From: Streptomyces gobiensis
Lineage (GTDB): Bacteria; Actinomycetota; Actinomycetes; Streptomycetales; Streptomycetaceae
NCBI RefSeq assembly: GCF_021216675.1
Contig: NZ_CP086120.1
Location: 4,400,501 to 4,464,500, forward strand
Length of the DNA: 64,000 bases
Reading direction: 5' to 3'
Each line of letters begins with the position of its first letter. Positions within the stretch are counted from its first letter, which is position 1. Under the pieces are notes generated by a model. The model did not search any database, was not told the DNA's origin, and saw only the letters and a list, made by a program, of their open reading frames with translations. A program made the translations under genes and the position numbers. This document shows, piece by piece, positions 48,930 through 55,967 of the stretch.

Positions 48930-49757
48930 ATGGTCCACGCTGTCTTTCAGGTTTCGGCCCCTGAGGGAACGAACATCGGCTGGGAAGATCTGCGTGGTGT
49001 TGGAATATTCCTGGGCTTGGTGCTGCTCCTCAATGTTTGGGCTGCCTGGGAGAAGTTCCGTACCCGCAGAAGAATTCCCCGTGAGCAACGCGTAATAGAG
49101 TTGCGCTCCGAACTTTCCACTGGGATCCCCGATGCCCGCGGACACGTACGCGTAGATCCAGGTATGTACCCGGGAATCTCTGATGAGCAGGCCGAGAGCA
49201 TTGCACGGCAGAAAGGGTTCCTTCGCCAGACGCACAACACTAAGGGCAAGTGGCTTTTCTACCGCATGGGCACACAGCCCGGTTCTGCAACAGACACAGA
49301 TGTACGTGGTGGCCCGCCTCTCGAGGAGTTGCAGAGCAGCCCTGCAGCCCATCGCACAGCCCGCTGGGTCTGCGAGAACGAAGGCTTCGACCCCCTGGAT
49401 GAAGCAACTGTCAAGAACGCCGAAGAGGGTATGCGGAAGCTTCGCTCCAGGAGCGACCGAGCTGTCATGGGTATATGTGTTTCCTTCTTGGCGGGTGGAT
49501 TTGTCACGATCGCCATCATCTCAGGGTGGGTGAAGGGGTGGATGCTCGCGGGCTTTGTCGGCGACGATCGGCCGGTCGCAGTAGGAATCCACATATCCGC
49601 AGTAGCGATGCTATCGCTAAGTGTTTACTTCATCAAACGGGTCCGGAAGTTGCGCAAGGAGATCCGGGAGCTCTACGCGCCGGTGATCGCCTCCTACCGG
49701 GAAGTTGTCCTAGCGCAGGAGAACGAGCGGCGAAACCAGCAGCGGCCAAATCGTTAG
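48930..49757 (+). CDS. Three-helix membrane protein of the type VII module
   Basis: A 275-residue protein with one N-terminal membrane helix (about 21-40) and two more near 178-200 and 216-235. The soluble loop between contains a repeated GxYPGISDEQAE-like segment and FDPLDEATV. The C-terminal tail is basic and coiled (KRVRKLRKEIRELYAPV). No known family was recognised. It is 7 bp before a WXG100-like gene, so it is probably co-transcribed with it. Confidence 0.6.
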   Translation: MVHAVFQVSAPEGTNIGWEDLRGVGIFLGLVLLLNVWAAWEKFRTRRRIPREQRVIELRSELSTGIPDARGHVRVDPGMYPGISDEQAESIARQKGFLRQTHNTKGKWLFYRMGTQPGSATDTDVRGGPPLEELQSSPAAHRTARWVCENEGFDPLDEATVKNAEEGMRKLRSRSDRAVMGICVSFLAGGFVTIAIISGWVKGWMLAGFVGDDRPVAVGIHISAVAMLSLSVYFIKRVRKLRKEIRELYAPVIASYREVVLAQENERRNQQRPNR

Positions 49758-49764
49758 AGAGAGT

Positions 49765-50058
49765 ATGTCGGATTTCACGGTCAGTCTTGCAGAGCTGCGG
49801 AAACTGAAGAAGAAGCTGGAGGAGAGCGAGAGTCAGCTGGAAGAGGCGTTGCGTCGGATGGAGGCCACCGGACCGAAAAATCTAGGAAAGCGGTCACTAG
49901 ATAAGGCGTGCGAGGACTTTGAGGACAGCTGGGAGCATGGCTTGAGCGAGACAAAGAAACGCATAAAGACGCTCAACGAGGCACTTCCGGCGATCATTAA
50001 GGCCTATGAGAAGACGGAAGAAGAGATTAAAAGTGGGATGGATAAGAGCGGCGGGTAA
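49765..50058 (+). CDS. WXG100-like small protein
   Basis: A 97-residue two-helix protein: a charged coiled helix (LRKLKKKLEESESQLEEALR), a turn DSWEHGLS resembling WxG with one extra residue, and a second helix ending AYEKTEEE with the Y-x3-E signal. It resembles EsxA-type secretion partners. Lys/Glu-rich composition differs from the main pair. It precedes the 432-residue gene by 5 bp, as expected of a partner chaperone for a larger substrate. Confidence 0.65.
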   Translation: MSDFTVSLAELRKLKKKLEESESQLEEALRRMEATGPKNLGKRSLDKACEDFEDSWEHGLSETKKRIKTLNEALPAIIKAYEKTEEEIKSGMDKSGG

Positions 50059-50063
50059 ACGCA

Positions 50064-51362
50064 GTGACCGATGAGTGGAGCGGACTCGGCTTCAACCCGA
50101 CCCCGGGCCATCCCAGGTTGGCAACCAACCTGGCTAACAATCTCAAGCGCACCGCCAAGACTCTCCAGAGCACCCACGACTTGTTGGATACGTTGGATAA
50201 GGAGAGTTCCTACTGGACTGGGGAAGCTTCCAAGAAATTTTCCGACAAGGTAGCCGATCTCCCCGACTACTTGAAGCGTGCGCACGACTCCCTGAAAGCT
50301 GCTGGAGGGGAACTGGCGAAATGGAGTGATGCGCTCTATGACATGAAAGTCAAGGCACGTCACTACGAGGTAGACGCCAAGGAGGCTAGGGAGAAGGGAG
50401 AGCAGGCAGAAAGAGATTACCGAGCAGCCCGTAGTCACCCTGATCTACAGTTGGTTGGTCAGCACTTCGATACCCAAACCGAGCTGGACAGCGCGCAGCA
50501 CCGGGTCGACGTTGCCCAACGCAAGGTGGCAACCGCTCTCAAGGCCCTGGGTAATGCTAACAGCAAGCTGAAGGACCTGATCGACGACGCTAAGGTGTTG
50601 GAGCGCCGTCATTCAGATACAGCACAGGACTTCGCTGATAGTATCCGGAAACACGCGGATGACCACGCGCCTGATGGCGGGATCTTGTCGGGATTCAAGG
50701 ATTGGTGGGACAAGCACGGCGGGGACCTACTCACCATCGCAGCCACGGCGGTCGGCATCGCCGCTATTTTTGTTCCCGTTTTGGCTCCGCTTGCGATTGG
50801 TCTCAGCCTGGCTGCCGCTGGTGCGCACACATATCAGTACGCCAAGAGTGGAAAAGATATGTGGCCACCGACGTCGAGCAATATGGGTGAATGGGCGACA
50901 GTTGGCGGTGACCTGCTTGGAGTCGTTCCCGGTGTAGGCCCCGCCTTCAAGGGTGCGAAGGCTGCCATCAGCGCAGGACGGTCTGCCTCCAGTGCGGCCC
51001 GTGGTGCAAGTGCGGTGGCTAGAGCCACCTCCACCGTGTCACAAGCAACCAAGACCGGGGCCAAGCACTTCAGTGAGTTCGCCAAGGCCGCGAACCCCTC
51101 AAACAGAGTCATCGGCGGACCAATCGAATTTGCCGCCAAGAGGCTAGGCTCGTCGAAGGCCGCCGCCGAAATGGCCGCCGATGTAACGCAAGCAGTCGTG
51201 ACCGCAGGGCTTGCGGCGCCCACAGCCATGACGCTGGGGAACAATAGCGAAGCTCTTGCTGATAAGGCGGTAAAGGGAACTGTGGCCAACAACGCGTTGG
51301 TTAGCGCCGGTATGTCGGTCGATCCACTGCAAAAGATATTCTCTGTAGCTAGGGCTCTATGA
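50064..51362 (+). CDS. WXG/LXG-like scaffold protein with hydrophobic pretoxin-type region
   Basis: A 432-residue protein from GTG 50064. The N-terminal 200 residues are helical with SSYWTGEASKKFSDK (WxG). A Trp/hydrophobic part (about 215-265, including WWDKHGG and VGIAAIFVPVLAPLAIGL) resembles the scaffold found ahead of toxin domains in Streptomyces type VII effectors. The tail (to 432) is Ala/Ser-rich, with no recognised toxin. It overlaps the next gene in ATGA. It may be a toxin-less or novel effector. Confidence 0.6.
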   Translation: MTDEWSGLGFNPTPGHPRLATNLANNLKRTAKTLQSTHDLLDTLDKESSYWTGEASKKFSDKVADLPDYLKRAHDSLKAAGGELAKWSDALYDMKVKARHYEVDAKEAREKGEQAERDYRAARSHPDLQLVGQHFDTQTELDSAQHRVDVAQRKVATALKALGNANSKLKDLIDDAKVLERRHSDTAQDFADSIRKHADDHAPDGGILSGFKDWWDKHGGDLLTIAATAVGIAAIFVPVLAPLAIGLSLAAAGAHTYQYAKSGKDMWPPTSSNMGEWATVGGDLLGVVPGVGPAFKGAKAAISAGRSASSAARGASAVARATSTVSQATKTGAKHFSEFAKAANPSNRVIGGPIEFAAKRLGSSKAAAEMAADVTQAVVTAGLAAPTAMTLGNNSEALADKAVKGTVANNALVSAGMSVDPLQKIFSVARAL

Positions 51363-52087
51363 TGCTTAAAGATGCAGGAATCACCAGTGCTGCCGTTCCG
51401 CTTCCATTGTGGTACATGCTACCCGAAGGATTCCACCCGATTGATATCTCGGGTGACCTGGTGACACGAATGGATGAGAACTACGAAAGTCTCTCGCGGC
51501 TTTACCCATCAGCATCCCCAGAGCAGATAGTCGCGAGCGTCCTTAGCTTCGAGGCCGTGCTAAGCAAGATGGTCGTAGACGGCTTGGTGCATGTCAGTTC
51601 CTTCGCTCTGAATACGGAGGAAAACCTGCTACTAACAGGGCTGTGTCAGATTTCCGTGGTGGACCGGGCTCCCGGAGATCCCAACCTCTACGCCCACGAC
51701 GTTCTGGAAAGTCATCCGGACTCGGGCGCGGATGTGCACAAGGGAATCGTCCCGCTCCCCGCTGGCCTCGCCACGGTTGTCGTATCAGATCAAGTGGTTC
51801 CGGTGCCTGGTGTGTTCTTCGGCGTGCCGTCAGACAGGGAGGCGGAAGTACGCTCTGTCAGCTTTCACATCGCCTTCCCCCGCATGCCCCAGGCTGTTGT
51901 GCTCTCCTTGTCCACCGAGGTGTTCGAAGTCGAAGAGGAATTCCTGGAGTTGGCTACCCTCGTCGCCGGCGGCATTTCTTTCACCGCCCCGTTGGCGGAC
52001 CATGGTTTCCCAGATGATTCCCAGAAGGGCCCTACTGGCGCGGCAGCCAGTGGGGCCCAGGAATCCATTCAACGCATCTTCGGGTGA
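51359..52087 (+). CDS. Soluble partner protein coupled to the WXG-like scaffold gene
   Basis: A 242-residue soluble protein whose ATG overlaps the stop of the preceding gene (ATGA), so it is translationally coupled. A second ATG two codons on is also possible. It is acidic, with beta-rich stretches such as AEVRSVSFHIAFPRM and no signal peptide or catalytic motif. The arrangement effector then small soluble gene suits an immunity protein or an EspG-like chaperone; neither is shown. The gene ends at a breakpoint with a foreign reverse-transcriptase remnant. Confidence 0.55.
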   Translation: MMLKDAGITSAAVPLPLWYMLPEGFHPIDISGDLVTRMDENYESLSRLYPSASPEQIVASVLSFEAVLSKMVVDGLVHVSSFALNTEENLLLTGLCQISVVDRAPGDPNLYAHDVLESHPDSGADVHKGIVPLPAGLATVVVSDQVVPVPGVFFGVPSDREAEVRSVSFHIAFPRMPQAVVLSLSTEVFEVEEEFLELATLVAGGISFTAPLADHGFPDDSQKGPTGAAASGAQESIQRIFG

Positions 52088-52189
52088 CTGGCGGGAGCGG
52101 CGAGCTGGGTCCTCTGCTGGCCAATGTGGCCCTGTCCGCTCTCGACGAGCACTTCGCAGCGAAGTGGACAGACCGCGTGGAGAGGGCTA

Positions 52190-53088
52190 GGCCGTTTCTT
52201 TTGGATCATCTCGCTGACCAGATGAAGATGGCGGCGAGGTGGAGTCCGGCGAGGTAGATGGTGGCGGTCTTGTCGTAGCGGGTGGCCAGGCCGCGCCATT
52301 GCTTGAGTCTGTTGATGCAGCGCTCGACCGTGTTGCGCCGCTTGTAGGCGTCGCGGTCGAAGGCTGGTGGTCTGCCGCCGCGGCTGCCGCGGCGTTTGCG
52401 GTTGGCGGCCTGGTCGGCGGGCTGCGGGATCACGGCCCGGATCCCGCGCCGACGGAGATGGGTCCGGATCGCGCGGGATGAGTAGGCCTTGTCGGCCAGG
52501 ATCACGTCCGGCGTGATCCTGGGCCGGCCGATTGGCCGGGGCACCCGTAAGCGGGCCATGACCTCGGGGAATGCGGGTGCGTCACCTGCCTGGCCAGGCG
52601 TGATGACGAAGGCCAGGGGCCGGCAGTGGCTGTCCGCGGCGAGGTGGATCTTGGTGGTCAGTCCGCCGCGGGAGCGTCCGAGGGCATGGTCGTCCGGCTC
52701 GCCGGCCGGGGCCCCTTTTGACGGGCCCCGGCGGCGTGCTGGTGGGCTCGGACGATGGTGGAGTCGACCGCGACGACCCAGTCGAGGTCGCCTTCGGCGT
52801 CGGCCTGGGCGAGCAGGGCGGTGAAGACCTTCTCCCAGGTGCCGTCGGCGGCCCACTTCCGCAGGCGGTTGTGGGCGCCCTTCCACGACCCGAAGTGCTC
52901 GGGCAGGTCCATCCACGGTGTCCCGGTGCGGTACTTGAACGCGATCGCGTCGATCACCTGGCGGTGATCACGCCACCGTCCGCCCCGCTTCGGAGTCCGG
53001 TCCGGCAACAACGGCTCGATCCGTGCCCACTGGGCATCAGTCAACGACACACATCAACCAACGATCAGATGATCCGAAGGAAACGGCC
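52190..53088 (-). mobile_element. IS5-family insertion sequence with 24-bp terminal repeats
   Basis: An 899-bp element. Ends are GGCCGTTTC-TTTT-GGATCATCT on the left (from 52190) and the inverted form with TTCC-TTC on the right (to 53088), matching at all but two positions. A TA duplication flanks it (52188-52189 and 53089-53090), typical of this IS group. The transposase lies on the minus strand. Intact ends suggest recent insertion. Confidence 0.9.
52206..53050 (-). CDS. IS5-family DDE transposase, two frames joined by likely -1 frameshift
   Basis: The upstream frame (53050-52658) starts MSLTDAQWARIEPLLPD and carries the first catalytic Asp in AVDSTIVRAHQH. The downstream frame (ending 52206) starts within GRSRGGLTTKIHL and carries ILADKAYSS and the ERCINRLKQWR Glu region. 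The two overlap around an AAAAGGGG run (52719-52712 on the minus strand), a known slippage type for IS427-like elements of this family. A -1 shift there joins them into about 281 residues. It could be an intact programmed frameshift instead of decay. Confidence 0.85.
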
Positions 53089-53529
53089 TAAGCGTCGCCG
53101 TCACGGATTCGCCAACTACCGGCTCATCCGGTACGCAGACGATTTCGCGATCATGGTGTCTGGCGCCAGGGCGCATGCCGAAGCCCTCCTCGACGAGGTG
53201 GCCGAGGTGCTGTCCGGGCTCGCGCTGCGGCTCGTGATGGACAACAGGAGGGTGGTCCACATCGACGAGGGCCTCGACTTTCTCGGCTGGCGCATCCAGC
53301 GTCACCGCAAGCGAGGCACCAGCAAGTACTACGTCTACACCTACCCGGCGCAAAAGGCCGTCAGGTCCTGCGCCAGGGAGATCAAGGCGATCTGCTGGCA
53401 GGACGTGAACCTGCCGCTCGAAGCTCGGGCTGGTTGCGGCCAAGCCATGCGCAGTGGCTACTACGTTGGAGCTACTGCGCAGCTGGCAGTGGAGTGATAC
53501 TTGGAGCGTCTTTGGATGGTGAGGGTTCG

Positions 53530-53811
53530 GTGACTGCTGCAGGTCGAGGCATTTCTGCCCAACGTAGATCAGTTCGCACTGTTTGGCTTGCGGTAGTGGC
53601 CTGTTGTTACGCCTTGGCTGGATTGTTGAGCATTCTCCTTGTCACGGTTGCGATTCATGGCTGGGGTGAAGTCCTCATTTGGGTGGCCTATACCGCAGGT
53701 GCGTGGGTGTTCATGGCGGCAATGGCAGGGGTAAGGCGGGGTTTTGAATATGCTTTGACCTTGGCGGCGGTCGCTGCGGGGGGCGTCTATTTCGTGGGGG
53801 TGCCAGTCTGA
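53530..53811 (+). CDS. Small membrane protein
   Basis: A 93-residue protein from GTG 53530 (GAGGG 4 nt upstream) with three hydrophobic helices (about 17-42, 46-63, 71-90) and a basic N-terminus. No family was recognised. It lies between the reverse-transcriptase remnant and a 22-bp hairpin whose left arm contains its stop codon, and is convergent with the HEPN-like gene. Confidence 0.5.
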   Translation: MTAAGRGISAQRRSVRTVWLAVVACCYALAGLLSILLVTVAIHGWGEVLIWVAYTAGAWVFMAAMAGVRRGFEYALTLAAVAAGGVYFVGVPV

Positions 53812-53845
53812 CGAGCAACAGAACTGTTGCTCGTCAGACTGGCAC
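53800..53845. terminator. Perfect 22-bp hairpin shared by convergent genes
   Basis: Arms 53800-53821 and 53824-53845 are perfect complements of 22 bp with a 2-nt AA spacer. It includes the stop codon of the small membrane protein and lies 13 bp beyond the stop of the HEPN-like gene. It works as a bidirectional terminator; so long a perfect stem could also mark the end of a mobile segment. Confidence 0.85.
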
Positions 53846-53858
53846 CAAAGATGTCGCC

Positions 53859-54794
53859 TCAGTCGTTGCCGTACTCGGGCTCATGGGCGATGTCGTCGAG
53901 ATCGCCGGGGGCTTCGAACTCGGTCTCCAGCCCTGCCTGACGGATCAGGTCGTAGCTGTTCAGGACGAGCTGACAGGCGGGGCAACTGAAGTGGTCGGCG
54001 CCGATCGTCAGCGTCACCGAGATATCCATGATGGGGTCATACTCCTCATCTGAGGGAAATGATCCAGTTGGATACTTGACGTCCGTTCCAAGCACTTCTT
54101 CACCCTCAAGAAGGCCAGTCGACTCGCAGGCTGGACAGGCTGCGGCCTCACTGTGGCTCATCTGCGCCGACAAGTACTGCGCGTTCTTCCACTCCGCAGC
54201 AACCTTCGCGGGAAGGGTTCCCTCAAGCCGCTGCTGTCGACGCTGCTTGGCGCGCTCGATCAGTGCCTCTGTGCGCTGCTCGAGATTCTTGGCGTTCTGC
54301 TCAAGGTGCCTGGTGACCGTGAGCTCACGATCGCTGCCAACCAACTCTTCGATGTCCCGATCAAGCGCTGTCACCAGAATGGCCGCCTGGGCCCAGTATC
54401 TGGGCCACCACGCGTGAGGCGGGATGGCCATGAAGCCAGCACCACTGCTGTGGAGGTACTCGTTGCGGCCATTGATGATCAGCATGGCCTCAGACGAGTC
54501 GAAGGGCTTGAAAGCCTTGTGACACCGAGCCATGAGGGTCTTCGCTCGCACTGAGGTGAACCGCGCGTTGCCCTTGACGAGCCCACTCGCAATGAGAAGG
54601 TTGGTCCCCTCCTCGTTCGGTTCTGCGATCAGGAGCGGAGAAACGCGGGCGAGGGCAGCCTTGGCCAAGAGTTCAAGGGCCAGAGCGGCCCAGAGCGCCT
54701 GCTCATCGAAGGATCGGGAATCCTCGTCCATGGCTCGGTTGAGGAAGAGCTTCGCCTTCATCCAGAGAGCCTCGTGATCGAACGGCCCAGTCAT
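53859..54794 (-). CDS. HEPN-like protein with C-terminal zinc ribbon
   Basis: A 311-residue protein from ATG 54794 (GGAGG 5 nt upstream). The N-terminal helical half resembles HEPN/DUF4145-type domains and includes the RNase-type motif R-x4-H in INGRNEYLHSS (Arg110, His115). A central charged coiled coil (about 150-190) follows. Two CxxC pairs (Cys220/223 and Cys271/274) would bind one zinc. Its ATG overlaps the dioxygenase stop (ATGA), so it is translationally coupled. HEPN proteins are often RNases in toxin-antitoxin or defence systems; this is inferred, not shown. Confidence 0.65.
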   Translation of the reverse strand: MTGPFDHEALWMKAKLFLNRAMDEDSRSFDEQALWAALALELLAKAALARVSPLLIAEPNEEGTNLLIASGLVKGNARFTSVRAKTLMARCHKAFKPFDSSEAMLIINGRNEYLHSSGAGFMAIPPHAWWPRYWAQAAILVTALDRDIEELVGSDRELTVTRHLEQNAKNLEQRTEALIERAKQRRQQRLEGTLPAKVAAEWKNAQYLSAQMSHSEAAACPACESTGLLEGEEVLGTDVKYPTGSFPSDEEYDPIMDISVTLTIGADHFSCPACQLVLNSYDLIRQAGLETEFEAPGDLDDIAHEPEYGND

Positions 54795-55612
54795 GACACC
54801 TCCCGGTTCAGGAAGAAGCTGAGCCTCTGGATCTCTCGCTGCGGTTCGTGGTCGGCGGAGGCCCTTGCGTGGAGGACTCGGCGATTGTCGATCAAGAGGA
54901 CTAGCCCGGGCTCGCTCCAGTGGTGATCGGTCGCGTCGCTCATCACCGTCTCGAAGAACTGCGCCGCCTTCCGTGCCCGTGCGTCGGCGGGCAGCATGCA
55001 CCCTGGGTCGTAGCGGAAGCGGGCGAGACCGACATCGTAGGCGGTGGCGAAGAAGCTGTCGTTGCCGCTGCTCACCAGGAAGACGCCGTGCTTAACGAGA
55101 TGCGATGCGCCCGGGTATGGCCCTCCGCCCATCGCATTCCAGAGGCGCGTGGGTGTCGTGCTGGTGCTTGCGCAGGTAAGGACCACGATGTCTGGAGGGT
55201 TCGGCAGGTGGGCCCCGTCGGTGTGGAGTGGCTGTGGTCCTGTGCCGTAGCGGGCACTCAGGGAATTTGGTTGCGCGTTGGCCGGAGTGACCGGGCGCAA
55301 GGTGGAGACCGTTGGGCCGCCGCGACGTGTAGGCACCTCAGTCCATTTGAGCATCATGGCGTCCAGCCGAACCTGGTCAAGGGTTCCGTGAGCTGTTGCC
55401 CAACCCGTACTTCTGCTTGCGTCGAGCAGGTCCTCAAGCATCCGTGGCATGCGGCAGTATGCACTCGCGCGGGTGGCGGCCGCGACCGTCTTTGCGGATC
55501 TTCCGAGGGCTGTGAAACAGAGGCTGTTCGGACGATCAAGGACTGGGCTGACGTCTCCGCGGCAACGTTCTGACCTTGGCAGCGTCGGCATCGCGTCCCG
55601 ACACAGCTGCAT
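54791..55612 (-). CDS. TauD-family Fe(II)/2-oxoglutarate dioxygenase
   Basis: A 273-residue enzyme with the iron facial triad His130-x-Asp132 (LHTDGAHLPNPPD) and His248 (DNRRVLHAR), and Arg263 (QRLSFF) for 2-oxoglutarate. It falls in the TauD/clavaminate-synthase-like family, which hydroxylates or oxidises small molecules. The start is uncertain: ATG 55612 overlaps the tnpC-like gene by 77 bp and lacks a clear ribosome site; ATG 55591 is another option. It is coupled to the HEPN-like gene by ATGA and lies downstream of transposition genes as likely cargo. Confidence 0.75.
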   Translation of the reverse strand: MQLCRDAMPTLPRSERCRGDVSPVLDRPNSLCFTALGRSAKTVAAATRASAYCRMPRMLEDLLDASRSTGWATAHGTLDQVRLDAMMLKWTEVPTRRGGPTVSTLRPVTPANAQPNSLSARYGTGPQPLHTDGAHLPNPPDIVVLTCASTSTTPTRLWNAMGGGPYPGASHLVKHGVFLVSSGNDSFFATAYDVGLARFRYDPGCMLPADARARKAAQFFETVMSDATDHHWSEPGLVLLIDNRRVLHARASADHEPQREIQRLSFFLNREVS

Positions 55613-55967
55613 GTTCTAGCGCGAGCTGGTTGAGGGCCGTCGCGTAGATCTCCAGGCGGCTCTCGAGGTGACGGCAATGCTGGCGGAGCTCACCGTTCTC
55701 CCGCTTCAGTTCCTCTAGGTCGTCACCGGTCTGGGCAGCTTTCGTTCGCTTGGCCTCCTCCTGGGCGGCCTCGGCCTGGAACCGGTCCTTGAGGTCGGTG
55801 TGCCGGTGAGTGAGGTGCCAGCGCTTGACGTCGGCCTCGATCGCCAGCTGAGTGACGTTGAGGCGGCCGTTCGATCGGTGTGGGGTGCCGGCGAGGAGGC
55901 GGTTGATGGCGGCGATGATGTCGCGGCGGACGGGGTCGTGCTCGCCGTCGAGCGGGAGGACGGTCAT
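55536..55967 (-). CDS. TnpC-like transposition accessory protein
   Basis: A 143-residue protein with VTQLAIEADVKRWHLTHRH, possibly DNA-binding, followed by a coiled coil (DLEELKRENGELRQHCRHLE). It resembles the small third protein (DUF6262-type/TnpC) of Tn554-like three-gene recombinase modules. Its ATG overlaps the tnpB-like stop in ATGA. Unlike tnpB, its frame is intact. Confidence 0.7.
   Translation of the reverse strand: MTVLPLDGEHDPVRRDIIAAINRLLAGTPHRSNGRLNVTQLAIEADVKRWHLTHRHTDLKDRFQAEAAQEEAKRTKAAQTGDDLEELKRENGELRQHCRHLESRLEIYATALNQLALEHAAVSGRDADAAKVRTLPRRRQPSP

Larger units (their letters stand above)
52090..53424 (+). pseudogene. Group II intron reverse transcriptase/maturase remnant split by an IS
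   Basis: The left part (52090-52189) encodes PLLANVALSALDEHFAAKW, and the right part (53091 on) encodes YRLIRYADDFAIM with the YADD catalytic motif, followed by DFLGWRIQRHRKRG. Removing the IS and one TA restores an unbroken frame: ...VERA-KRRRHGFANYRLIR. Both ends are truncated: nothing matches before about 52100, and similarity ends near ICWQDVNLPLE (53415). It cannot be active, and no intron RNA domains were seen. Confidence 0.85.
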
